Shown here one piece after another: positions 37,894 to 49,069 of a stretch of 64,000 nucleotides of DNA. The translations under genes were made by a program, and so were the position numbers. The DNA is from Brassica napus. Taxonomy: Eukaryota > Streptophyta > Magnoliopsida > Brassicales > Brassicaceae. The number at the start of each line of letters is the position of its first letter. Position 1 is the stretch's first letter. The stretch covers positions 23,462,610 through 23,526,609 of the forward strand of contig NC_063446.1 in the NCBI RefSeq assembly GCF_020379485.1, read 5' to 3'. Below the pieces are notes generated by a model, which was not told the DNA's origin, searched no databases, and saw nothing but the letters and a program-made list of their open reading frames with translations.

Positions 37894-40800
37894 CTAATCA
37901 GAATCTTCTGAATCTACATCAAACTCCCCAACCTCGGCTTCCGGCTCTGAATGTACGACAGCATCATGTCCAAACACAGTCAAATTCTCAACGAGTTGAA
38001 CATTTTCCAAATCTTCAACTGCCTGGGCGTTGCTGGTAGACTCTGGTTGCAATGGTTCATCATCATCAGAAGTTCCATCCACTCGTCCTCTTGGGTTGAT
38101 TTGCGTTACAGTAACCCATGGATCGTCTCTGTACGTCACCCGAGGGTAACTGATGTAGCACACCTATACATATCAATTATACAAAGTATTAGTTCAATAT
38201 ATAACATTAATTAATTATATTGGTAAAAAATTATGAATATATTGACATACCTGATCAGCTTGCGAACCAAGAATGAAGGGATCATAATATTGAAGTTTCC
38301 GCCGCGAATGAACTGATGTAACACCAAACGCATCAATCTTCACTCCTCTATCTGGGGTGGTGTCATACCAATCACAATAGAATACTACACAACGCAATCC
38401 AACCATTCCAGGAAATTGGATTTCCAATATTTCTTTTATGTTGCCGTAGTAGACATCGTCACCAGAAGAAGATGAAACACCAGCATCATATGTTGTCTTA
38501 GAATGACCTTTCCTTGTGAATGCATATCCTCGCGTACAAAATTTAGGATATGATTTGACCACATAGTTTGGTCCCTGCACAAATTCGCGTATCCAATCAT
38601 CGAACACAAGACCTCTGGCCAAACCATCATTCACCTATAAAAAAAAACATATATGATTGCAAAATTAATTAGTTTATATATATTAAATTTAAACTAATCA
38701 TTTGCATAGGGTAATAGGATATATGACTCACATAACTACGAAGCCACGCAGCAAATCCGTTATCTCTAAGTTGTCGAAGCTCATCTTCTGTTGCATGCCT
38801 GTGAGTCATACGCAACTCCGCCATATATACACTATATACAAAAATATTATCAATATGAAATAAATTTATTGAATATTAATCTAACAATAAATGAATAAAT
38901 ATTTTTACCTCTCATATTGTAGAACATCTTCACAGTTGGTGAGCAAATATGTTTGCAAATGAGCGTTCTCAGTGTCCGTAAGTCTCCGCTTCGTGAATTT
39001 TCCACTAAGTCGTCCTATTTCCTTGAACATGCTTGGGACAGTAACATGATATGTTGCTCTCTCCCCTCTATCATCATGCCGAGCAGGTCTTCGGTGTTTT
39101 GTTTGCACTTCTGGTGGAAAATAATTTTCAGCAAAGATTGCAGTTTCTTCATTGATCACCTGTGCCACTATAGATCCTTCCACCCTGCTTTGATTTTTGA
39201 CCATCTTCTTCAGATGATGCATATAACGCTCAAAAATATACATCCATCTGTACTGCACAGGACCACCAAGTTCCAATTCTCTTGCGAGATGAATAGCAAG
39301 ATGTTCCATTACATCAAAGAATGATGGAGGAAATATCTTCTCAAGGTTGCACATGCTGACTGGTGCGTTTGTCTTCAAATTATTAATACCCTCTTCAGTC
39401 AATACTCTGCTGCATAAGTCACGGAAAAAAACACTAATCCCTGCAATTGCTTCATGAACATTACGTGGCAATAATGCTGAAAAGGCAAACGGAAGGAGGC
39501 GCTGCATAATTACATGACAATCATGACTCTTCAAGCCAGTAAACTTTCCTTCGCTTCTATCAACGCAGTTCCCCAAATTTGATGCATATCCGTCAGGAAA
39601 TTTCACTTTCTCTGTAATCCAATCAAAGAACTCTTCTTTTCTAGCACCATCTAGCCGATAAATGGGAAAAGGGGCCGTACCGTTCTCATCAACGTGAAGT
39701 TCAGAACGATCACAAATATCGACTAAATCCAACCTTGACTTCAAATTATCCTTCGTTTTACCTTGGATGTTAAGGACTGTGTTCATCAGATTATCGAAGA
39801 AGTTCTTCTCAATATGCATGACATCTAAATTATGCCGCAATAGATGACTCTCCCAATATGGTAGATCCCAGAAAATACTCTTTTTGTGCCAGTTATGTAG
39901 CTCTCCAACCGCATTGACTCGAATGTTTTCATGTCCACCTACATCTGGCGTCCTTTCTGCATCAAAATACCTAAACTGCTTCAACAAATCTTTCCCACTA
40001 ACTTCCTCAGGTGGACCATCAAACACCTGCTTGTTCTTCGTAAACGAAGTCTTACTCCTGCGGTATGGATGATCAGGTGGTAGAAATCGTCTGTGACAGT
40101 CAAACCAACACGTTTTCCTTCCGTTCTTTAGTTGGAAAGCATCTGTGTCATCTTGACAATATGGACATGATAGCTTCCCATGTGTTGTCCATCCAGATAA
40201 CATACCATATGCTGGAAAGTCACTTATTGTCCACATAAGTACTGCCCGCATCTGAAAGTTTTCTTTGCGCGAAACATCGTATGTCTCAAAACCATGCGCC
40301 CATAGTTGTTGCAACTCATATATTAGTGGTTGAAGAAACACATCTAGTGATCTTTTAGGATGATCTGGCCCGGGGACTAGAATTGAGAGAAACAAAAACT
40401 CTCGTCGCATGCACAAGCTCGGCCGTAAGTTGTACGGTGTCACAATAACTGGCCATAGAGAATACTGCCTTCCATGCTTTCCAAATGGGCTGAAACCATC
40501 AGTAGATAATCCAAGATAAACATTTCTTCTCTCTTCCGCAAATTCTGGATATGTTGACTGGAAATGTTTCCAAGCCTTTGCATCTGAAGGATGTCTAATC
40601 TCACCATTTGTGGAATGCTCTGCATGCCATCTCATTGCTTTTGCTGTGCGCTCACACTGATACAACCTCTTCAATCTTTCCGTCAAAGGCAAATACCACA
40701 TTCTTTTGAATGGGATCGGAACTCTTCCCCTCGTCTCCTGATAACGAGGTTTCCCACAAAATTTGCATACATTCCGTGTCTCATCCGCTCTCCAGTAGAT

Positions 40801-41505
40801 CATGCAGTTGTCAATACATACATCTATCACTTCATACGGTAGTTGAAGACCTGCAACAAGTTTCTGAACCTCGTAGTATGAACCCGGTGCAAGGTTATCC
40901 TCAGGTAGAATACCTTTGACAAAATCAGTAATCGCATCCATACATTCTTCAGCCAAATTATAGTCTGTCTTAATACCCATTAATCTAGTTGCAGATGATA
41001 AGACTGAATGACCATCTCTACAATTTTGATACAAAGGTTGTTTTCCTGCATCCAACATGTCAAAAAATCTCCTAGACTCGGGGTTTGGTTCTTCCCCTCT
41101 ATAATGATCATGTACCATCTGCTCAGTACCTACACCATAATCTATATCCGTTCTAGATTCTTCTAACCTAATATCAGGCTGAGGTTCACTAACAGGCTGA
41201 GGTTCGCTAGTACTACCATATTCATAACCAGTTTCCCCATGAAGGTACCAAACTTTATAATTACGTGAAAACCCTTTCATATACAAATGAGTCCAAACAT
41301 CAAATTCTTTTATAACCTTATTATTATTGCAAGAAGAGCAGGGACATCTTAACATACCACTTTTTGCATCCGGTTGCTGTTGAACAAGCCTCATGAATTC
41401 TCCAATCCCTTGAACGTATTCTTCCGTAAGCAAATTGGTGTTCGGATCCAAATGAGGTTTATCCATCCACGAACGATAATAAACTTCTGAAGACATGATT
41501 TTCAC
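37894..41505 (-). CDS. TNPD/tnp2-type CACTA transposase
   Basis: Transposase of the CACTA element. Exons on the minus strand: 41505-38909, 38831-38732, 38634-38251 and 38163-37894, all with GT-AG ends and joining in frame to about 1,100 residues. It starts MKIMSSEVYYRSWMDKPHL. A transposase-associated cysteine region (LRCPCSSCNN) leads into the large Transposase_21 (tnp2) domain, with IYWRADETRNVCKFCGKPRY, WTISDFPAYGMLSGWTTHGK and LSCPYCQDDTDAF. DUF4218-like DVMEHLAIHLARELELGGPV follows, then a DUF4216-like region in exon 3 (VVFYCDWYDTTPDRGVKIDA) and an acidic tail (DVDSEDSD). No nonsense codon or frameshift was seen, so this may be an intact transposase. Confidence 0.88.
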
Positions 41506-41594
41506 GGAATTGTTATGACTAAAGAGAATGAAGAGAGAATGAAGTGTGAATGAGTTGAATGAGGAGGGGTTGTATTTATAGGAAATTGCTTACG

Positions 41595-42030
41595 GACCTC
41601 CGACGACTTTCCGACGAAATTCCGACGGATGTAAAGAAGTCCGTCGGAATTCCGTCGGAATTGTCCAATCCCAAACGGCTATACAACGGTCATATGTATT
41701 TGTCGGCAACGGTCACATGGTTCGTCGGAATTCCGTCGGAAAATACCGATGGAATTCCGACGACTTTGCTGTTAATCGGAATGTCGTCGGAATTCCGTCG
41801 GAATATACCGACGAACTTCCGACGACTACAACGGTTACATTTTTTATCGGAATGTCGTCGAAAAGTCGTCGGAAAATTCCGACGAACCGTATGTCGTCGG
41901 AATTCCGTCGGAAATGGCCGACGGAATTCCGACGACTTCATTTTTTTGGATTTGGTCGGAAATTTGTCAGTATTCCGTCGCAAATTTCCGACGACTTTGG
42001 TGTCCGTCGGAAGCTCCGTCGGAATTCGGA
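41595..42030. repeat. CACTA right subterminal repeat array
   Basis: Dense TTCCGTCGGAAT/TTCCGACGA repeats in both orientations up to the right terminal inverted repeat. The repeat unit lacks stop codons in several frames, so long but meaningless open frames run through it. Confidence 0.85.
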
Positions 42031-42046
42031 GTGTTTTCTTGTGGTG

Positions 42047-43286
42047 GCTACGGTCGATTGTTTTGAAAATCATAGCAGGTGGAGTTACGACGTTGTCATG
42101 GATCCTACGATTGCGTTCTGTCCAGATGTTGTATATTGTTGCTTGAGACGCAAGACGCTTCAGGAGAGTGATGGTCCTAGAGTCATTTAAGGAAAGCCAA
42201 TCCATCATAGCAGTCCACGTATGAAACGAATGATGATGAGCTCCAAGTCTATGCAGTACACATGCCCAGATTACTTCGCTTGTTGGACAGCGAAGAAACA
42301 GGTGGTCTCTGTCCTCCATTGCAGAGTTGCAGAGAATGCAGGCTGTTGAGATATTGATTCCCCAGACCGCAAGTCTGGACTTAGTTGGGAGTCTGTCATG
42401 ATAAGCAATCCAGAAATTGAACGCATGCCGGGGAACTCTGCCCTTGAACCAGACCGAGGCTGTCCATTGATGAGGTGGCTCACGGTGCCGAATGGCATCC
42501 CAAACACGAGAGGCTGAGAATGCTTCGAGAGACTCATTGTTGATGTACCAGTACACAAGATCAGGAGGGGAGTTGCGCATAGGTAGATGAATCGTGGTTA
42601 GGTGAGTTTGAAGCTCAAGAGCAGCATCGGAACGAGCCCCTCGCAGAAGCCAGCATGTGTCATTACAAGCATCACAAACACGAGCAGAGAGTGGGATCAT
42701 CAAATCGCGCGGCCCTGTCTGACCGAAAGCCCTGATGAGAGGTCCCAAGGGAGTCCAATGATCCCACCAAAAGCTTGTTGCAGAGCCTGATCCAACTCTA
42801 GTTCGAATGAACTGAGCAGCAAGGGGTCTTAAACGAAGCAGAGACCGCAACGTGGGAGATGTTTGCTTGTCCTCGTCAATGCTCCAGAAATTCCTATTAT
42901 TCAATCTATAAGATTTTACCCAATCAGCCCAGAGGGAAGCAGTCTTTGTAAGGAGAATCCAGATCAATTTTAGACATAATGTTTTATTCCAAACCCCAAA
43001 GTCCCTTAGGCCGAGGCCACCTTCAGATTTAGGAAGGCAGATTGTTTTCCACGAGATTTTTGCTGTTGAGCGTTGATCAATACGGCCTCCCCACAGAAAA
43101 TTCGTGCACATAGACTAGATCTTGTTAATACATCCTTTAGGGAGGATAAATGCAGAGGCCCATAAATTAATAGTTCCATAGATAACCGATGACAGTAGTT
43201 GACACTGGCCAGCATACGAGAGCGCCTTAGCAGACCAAGAGTTGAGACAACCTGAAACTTTTTCCAATAAGGGCCTGTATTCTGAG
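42047..43286 (-). pseudogene. LINE ORF2 C-terminal part (5'-truncated LINE body)
   Basis: Minus-strand frame with LNSWSAKALSYAGQCQLLSS, then LPKSEGGLGLRDFGVWNKTL and the zf-RVT stretch WFKGRVPRHAFNFWIAYHDR / CILCNSAMEDRDHLF, ending FKTIDRS at the CACTA junction. It lies downstream of the catalytic reverse transcriptase motifs, so the copy is heavily 5'-truncated, starting near 43286. A TAG at 43115-43117 stands where GAG is expected (compare IESMCSAFIW in the full-length LINE). Removing the CACTA plus one GCT copy restores an in-frame join to 34215. Host duplication: ATCATTTCCTTTATT at 43287-43301. Confidence 0.87.
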
Positions 43287-43301
43287 ATCATTTCCTTTAT
43301 T

Positions 43302-43983
43302 ATTATTCACATTTCAGTGTCTGCGGAATGCCTCAACAAACTCCCTTTGTACTCTTTCCCTCCTTCACATATTAATGATCCATTACCACAGTAATGTATG
43401 CGACAAGATTTTTTGCTGAAAAGTACATAAACATTGATCATTATCGTAGCGTGCAGCAGAATACACATAATATTTAGATAATTTTGTGTATAACGTGAGA
43501 GTTAAATTATGACTCTCCTTGCTCAGCAGTTCTTATGTTTGCTCAATTTCTCCATCTATATAAATTACTAAACTAACGTCAAATTAAATTGTTTTAGTTA
43601 GGTAGTCGTCTAATTTCTGGAAAAAAAAACACTATTAAGAATAATTCCTTATAAAAGGTTTAAAACTAATGTCTCATAGTAGAGCAAACAAAAATAAAAG
43701 TTAATGGCTCATGGAGTAACATTTATAACCAGGGCATATCTCGTAGACTCGTAGTTTTTATAAGTTGAATCAATAATCTCGAGTAGAAAAGAAAACTATA
43801 TAACAACCACTCCAATTATTACATGATAATTGGCACACATATATTAGAAAGCTGAACTAAGCTTATCAAGGTACAACAAGCAGAAACATCAAACCATATC
43901 ACCGACAAGAAAGTCTATTAATTAACCAACAATGCAAACTACAAAACGCAAGACCTTGACATCTAAATGAAATAAATTACAGA
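43302..43983. other. Intergenic, lipase 3' flank
   Basis: AT-rich, no gene supported. The right part is the 3' UTR of the GDSL lipase gene. Confidence 0.55.
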
Positions 43984-46900
43984 TTATATTCTAGAAGAAT
44001 CCAAGAGCATGACGGTACTGAGGTTCATAGGGTGCATATACTTGGAGGAACCAGTGAGGATCTGATTAACAATGATCCTATTAGCTTTCTCTGTCGGATG
44101 AAATGCATCCCAAAACGCATACAAATCTCTGTTTGGACATAAGTTCGAGATTGGTGTGCATAATCCTATGCCATTGTACGGTCCTTGTCCACAACATGCC
44201 ACCTTTGATGTCACAAACCCTACACACATACATACATGTAACTATTCTTATCAAAGTGTATTTACTAATTACAGATGGTAAAGATTTTGCTTTACAATCT
44301 CATTAAAAAAATTAAAAACTGTACATACAAAAATATTGATGGTAGTTGAAAGCATTTATTAAAGAGTTATTCTTGGGTTCACGTGAACCTTTATAGAAAA
44401 TTGTCATTTTAAATCTAGTATCTTTTAATTAAAGAAACCAAATAATTTGGCAAATTATATTATCTTTTCAAAATAAAATTTAAAAATAAATAAAAATAAT
44501 ATATAAAAAAACGAATTCAAAAAAAAAAAATGTTGTCAACAAAACACTAAACCCTAAACTCTAATACTAAACCCTAAACTCAAATCCTAAACCCTAAATC
44601 CTTGGGTAAACCCTAAATCTTTGGATAAACCCTAAATCCTTGGGTAAACTCATAAACCCTTGGAAAAATACTAAACATGTTGTCAACAAAACACTAAACC
44701 CTAAACTCTAATCCTAAACCCTTGGGAAAACCTTAAACCCTTGGGTAAACCCTAAACCCTTAGGTAAACCCTAAACCCTTGGAAAAACACTAAACATTTG
44801 GATAAATTCTAAATTATAAATCTTAAACACTAAACTCTAAATCTTAAAAATAAATAGTTTTTTTAAAATAATATTTTCTTAGAACTATTGTTATTTTTAT
44901 TTATTTAATTTTTTATTTTTATTTTAAAAGCATAATATAATTTGGCAAGTTATTTTGTTTCCTTAATTAAAAGATACTAGATCTAAAATGACAACTTTCT
45001 ATTGTTTGGTGAACCTAAAGGTTAACTCTAGGGGGTGAACCCAAGAAAAAGTATTTATTAAATATGTCTTACTTCTAGACAAATAAGTAATGTACACAAC
45101 ACATGTTCTACAAGATATAAAACTCAAATACTCTAATGTCTGTGTGTTAGTGATTATGTACACAAACGATACATCAGTAGTGATTACTTATATTTACTTA
45201 GTACCTTTTATACAAAAATGTGAAGTAAAATCAGTTTTGTACCATATAAATGTAATAACATGTTTGTAAAAATAGTCCTACAGAGTGGTCGTGCTCATTT
45301 ATTAATTTTCGTACGCATACAATCAAACATTACTAGCTATGACTACTCCAGGAAAGTGGTCCTTGATTTAATTATGTGCTTATATCATTAAATCCTAGAC
45401 CAGCTTGACCCAACCTCACTGGTCAAATCCTTAATTTTAAACTGTTACTTATCTTTCGATGAATATCGCAAATACTTATTTTAGACATCTATTTCTAATT
45501 AATTACCACTAAAAAGTTACTAAGAGATGAGTTGTAATTACCGAATTGTTCTGGGTTAGATAGATAATCCATGTTCATTTGATAGGCATTAGCTGCTACA
45601 AAGACGTCCTGGCCAATCTCAGCATTGACTGATGCGATCAAATCAACTAATCGCGGATTGAACAAAGCGGCTGCTGTTTGGAGAGCACCATAGCATTCAC
45701 CATTGCGGCTATGCTGAGCCAGTTCCGCAGGTGCACATCCCATCGCACCAGTTCCGGTTACTAGAACCCGTCTTGCACCCAACTCGTAGAGTTTCTTTAT
45801 CAATGAAGATATAAGAAGTAAGAAAATACTCAAATCATGCACTATGAAAAAAGAGTAGATTATTATAAGAAGTTACGTTTCCTATTTTCAAGATAATGAC
45901 ATTAAATACATGGTCATGTCGCGAAATAAATATTGAGTGGTCACTAATTAGTAGCATGACCAGGCAATTTAGTAAGGATTTAGGAGTTATAAACAATTTA
46001 ATTAAAAACATAATAAATCTTTTTTTTTACAAATATAAAGATAAAAAAAAAAAGATCTAAGTTTATGTAAAATAATTTTTTTTTAAATATCTAAGTTTAT
46101 GTAAAATATTTCTTAAATTTTGAAAGTCATATCAATGATTCATTTGCATATGTACAAGACCAGCCGTGTTTAGTAGAGGCAATGCCATGTACCGAGACGC
46201 AATTCAATAAGCTGATTGGCAATACAAAAGTATCAAGATTCCATTATTTTAGCTAGTTTCGTGTAAGTCACCAAATAATTACTATATGGCACACTTTATA
46301 ACTCAGTTTATCACGTGAAAATAAAGTAGAAGAGCTGGTTATAAATTATGTTTTTGTTGTGCTTACCCTAAGGATCTTTCCGTATTCAGAAATGAGATAA
46401 ACAACGTAGTCGGGTAATGAGAATTGGCGAGAACGAGCAGAAAAAGGAATGAGATAATAGTTGTTGACGAAATCGTTGCCACCGAGTGTGATTAAGACAA
46501 GAGCTTGGTTAACTAGCTGTTGTGTAGCTTCTGGTCCGATCAACGCGCTCACTCGTTGCTGGTACTGTTCGAAGAATTCGAACTGCTTAAATATTCTAAT
46601 TATGTTTACCTGCCAAACAAAAACACAATTCAAGACTGAGTTGAACGACAGCAATATAACAAGAGTTGCATTGACTTAATAAATATAAATTTTAATTATA
46701 AGTCGCCCTATTATTTTGTGATGATCTATTTTCTATAATTTCAAATCAACATAAAGTCAATAAAAACATTTTTTTTTAAATATCTTTATGAAAGAATGGA
46801 GTATTTAATGCCTTAAATTATGTGATATTTAATGCCTTAGCTGAAGAATTCTTGAAGTTGCTTACAAATTGAATTCCAGTGTCGTTGAGGATTCCAATAC

Positions 46901-47354
46901 CGGCGGAGGCGAAATTAGCGCCGACGAGAAGATTTTCTCCGGTGAGCTGCGGGCTAAGGTACGGCAAAGTCGACGGCATGCCTATAGCCTCACCTAGTAA
47001 AGATAAAAAAAATTAAACCATAGTTAAACATTATTAAAGAATAATTATTTTATAGTATAAATTATAATCGTTCTGTTGACCAAAAAAAATTATAATCGTT
47101 CTATAATGCTTACTGATAATGTCGGGGATGTTAAGGCCGTTAGAGAAACGTCCGGTGGGTCGACGGGTCGGGTAATCGATACCATACGGGTAATTGTCAG
47201 CGCGAGCAGTGGTGACAAGGTAATCATTGTTTCCATTGTCGACGAGAGAGTCACCAAAGACGTAGAAAGCCCTAGACTTAACTTGTGGAGCAAGAAAGGT
47301 AACAATGAAGAAGAGTGAAATGAGAAACCCTAGCGGTGAACAATTGATATCCAT
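43984..47354 (-). CDS. LTL1: GDSL esterase/lipase, LTL1-like
   Basis: Secreted GDSL-family ester hydrolase; Arabidopsis LTL1 was named for raising lithium/salt tolerance. Exons: 47354-47114, 46993-46866, 46609-46367, 45794-45542 and 44219-43984, in frame, 366 residues, matching the recalled LTL1 length. A signal peptide is seen at residues 1-27 (hydrophobic core [16 protein letters not shown]). Block I is [15 protein letters not shown] with catalytic S36; block III is [14 protein letters not shown]; block V is [10 protein letters not shown] with the catalytic D and H. I chose the ATG at 47354; another in-frame ATG lies six bases upstream at 47360. The last intron (44220-45541) is enlarged by a MITE. 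A TATATATATA box is at 47412-47421. No coding breaks. Recalled positional match: At3g04290. Confidence 0.94.
44364..45052. mobile_element. MITE with long inverted ends and telomere-like core, in LTL1 last intron
   Basis: About 690 bp. The outer ~130 bases on each side are inverted copies: left TTCTTGGGTTCACGTGAACC and AATCTAGTATCTTTTAATTA; right their near-complements TTAATTAAAAGATACTAGAT and GGGGGTGAACCCAAGAA. The core (44545-44850) is a run of AAACCCTAA-type repeats interspersed with CTTGGGTAAACC. Flanking ATTTATTAAA (44354-44363 and 45053-45062) looks like a 10-bp target duplication, as made by Mutator-like or hAT-like elements. No coding capacity. Confidence 0.8.
44545..44850. repeat. Degenerate telomere-like (CCCTAAA)n repeats
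   Basis: About 20 AAACCCTAA/TAAACCCT units mixed with CTTGGGTAAACCCTAAA variants, placed inside the MITE. They are imperfect, so unlike a direct telomere remnant. Confidence 0.85.
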
Positions 47355-47411
47355 AGTCATGGAGAGAGATGGGAATAGATGACGAATAATATGAGAGCAT
47401 ATGGAGGGTGT

Positions 47412-47421
47412 TATATATATA
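47412..47421 (-). promoter_or_regulatory. TATA box of LTL1-like gene
   Basis: TATATATATA on the minus strand, about 60-65 bases upstream of the start codon. Confidence 0.55.
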
Positions 47422-47586
47422 CACCGAGTCACTGACAATGGATATGTAGCTAGGTTCAATAAGTAACGCATGTGTTATTTATTTTGGTTGTGTGAGTTTT
47501 AAGATGAGAGAGACATTAATAAAGGCTGCCAACTTTATAGACCATTAGTCCTTTCTCAAAAAAAAAAACTTATAGACCATTAATTA

Positions 47587-47915
47587 GGGGTTATTGGTTG
47601 TTGTATTTTAATGGATTTAAAAATCCAAACTAAATCTAGTGTTATTGGTTCTATGATTTTCAAATCTGTATTAAAATCATGTGTTATTCGTTTAATGATT
47701 CACAAATTCTGTATCAAATCAAGTGTTATTCAATCGTACGAATTTACTAATATATTTGATTTTATAATAGATTTGAATGGATTTGTTTGGATTTTTTAGT
47801 TAAAAATACAAAGACTCAAATCCGAGGGAAAACCTCCGGATTTGCATATTTTACTTGGATTTATAAATACTATATGGATTTCTAAATCAATCAAAATATA
47901 TAAACCAATAACACC
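47587..47915. mobile_element. MITE with GGGGTTATTGGTT-type ends
   Basis: 329 bp; left end GGGGTTATTGGTTG, right end CCAATAACACC (complement GGTGTTATTGG). Inside, the phrase TGTTATT(G/C)(G/A)TT recurs and ATGGATTT stretches face each other. It is flanked by TTA on the left and TAA on the right, so the duplication is uncertain (TA or 3-bp). It lies in the upstream region of the lipase gene. Confidence 0.65.
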
Positions 47916-47919
47916 TAAT

Positions 47920-48645
47920 AAGATTGGTCTTGTTGTTGTTTTGATGTAATAAATGTTAGAACTGGTACTATTGCTTCTTCTCCTAAAATGGAATTATTTT
48001 GAATGTGATACTGTTCTCATGCATTGTCTACATTCGATAAGTAAATTTTGAAATGGTTGTTTATTTGCATCCAATGAAAACTGATCGGTTGTGGATTTTG
48101 ACGATATATGTGTGAATTAAACTACTATGTTAGAAGAGTTATAGGATTGTTTTTATTGTTGTGCTTACCCTGCTCTCATAACAAGATGATGTGACTGGAT
48201 CGGTCTCAAATGAAACTATATTGTATAACCATCCATATGTCCTATTAATGTAGCCAAAGTACAGCAACAGAAGAAGCCTCAATGTCATCAACATAACAAG
48301 TCCATTGTGAAGTCTCAGCTACAAGACAAAGAAGTTGTGCTCAACATAAGGGAAAAGAAGTCAATACAGCTAGCAAACACAAGGGAAAAGAAGTCAATAC
48401 AGCTAGCAAATAGATACTCTCCTTTGTCAATGGCTAGCTGCTAAGATTACAGCTGTATCATATCTAGATCGTTTGGCTTATGTTATATATGTAAAAACGT
48501 TTGTAATCTTAAGGAACGTAAGAAAGTATTATTCAGATATAATTTTGCTCTGTTTATTCCTCTGTTCTTACTCTGTCTTTATGTCCAACTATACTTTGTG
48601 AAATTATCTTATAGATAACTTAGCATACAAGAGTGTAGGCTAGTA
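47920..48645. repeat. Unassigned repeat DNA, possible Copia-type LTR remnant
   Basis: From about 48170 to 48600 the composition resembles the end of a Copia LTR (TATATATGTAAAAACG, then AGAAAGTATTATTCAG and a CT-rich tail). A 33-bp phrase starting AAGGGAAAAGAAGTCAATAC is tandemly duplicated at 48348 and 48381. No paired LTR or internal domain is seen, so this is only a suggestion. Confidence 0.25.
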
Positions 48646-48654
48646 TAAAATAAA
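48646..48654. repeat. 9-bp target-site duplication of MULE (left)
   Basis: TAAAATAAA, identical to 53381-53389. Nine bases is the hallmark length for Mutator-like elements. Confidence 0.85.
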
Positions 48655-48960
48655 GGAAAAATGATTGTCAGCTACCTGAAGTATCGGGTACTACATGGCT
48701 GGCCATGCAAAATAAAGAAATGCACACTCAGCTACACGAAGTTTATGGTTTGCATGCTAACATCCCTGAACTTTATGTAGTTATGTACCTAACATCATAA
48801 GCTTAGTTTAACCAGTCGGAAAGCGTCACGTGTACGTCGGAGATGCTAACGCCGTGTGATTATATGTTTGGTTAAATTAAAACCAGAGTCTGACCCAAAT
48901 TAAAAAAAAAACGACCCAACCCAGTTTATGCCCAGCCCAACACAAACCCAATTTTTGTTT
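48655..48960 (+). repeat. MULE left terminal inverted repeat
   Basis: About 300 bases, mirrored at 53075-53380 with a few mismatches and small gaps. It probably contains the transposase promoter. Confidence 0.85.
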
Positions 48961-49069
48961 TCTTCTCCTCTTTATCGCGACAAAGGGGCAAAATCCAAAA
49001 AGCTAGGGTTCATTAGAAATCGCGAGAGAGGAAGGAAGTTGTTGAATCTGTTTATGGTTATTGATCGAA

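Larger units (their letters stand above)
34216..42046 (-). mobile_element. CACTA (En/Spm) DNA transposon, 7.8 kb
   Basis: Terminal inverted repeats CACTACAAGAAAACA (34216-34230) and, on the minus strand, CACCACAAGAAAACA (42046-42032) with one mismatch, flanked by the 3-bp duplication GCT. Subterminal arrays of TTCCGACGAA / TTCGTCGGAA fill 34245-34650 and 41595-42030. Two genes, both on the minus strand, lie inside: a TNPA-like gene (34861-36360) and a TNPD/tnp2 transposase (37894-41505). Further blocks of the same repeat lie between the genes at 37160-37350 and 37695-37870. The element is inserted in a LINE. Confidence 0.93.

Noticed and set aside
48170..48645. Solo LTR with defined ends
   Set aside because: No matching LTR, TG/CA ends or target duplication could be fixed; listed only as a weak repeat.
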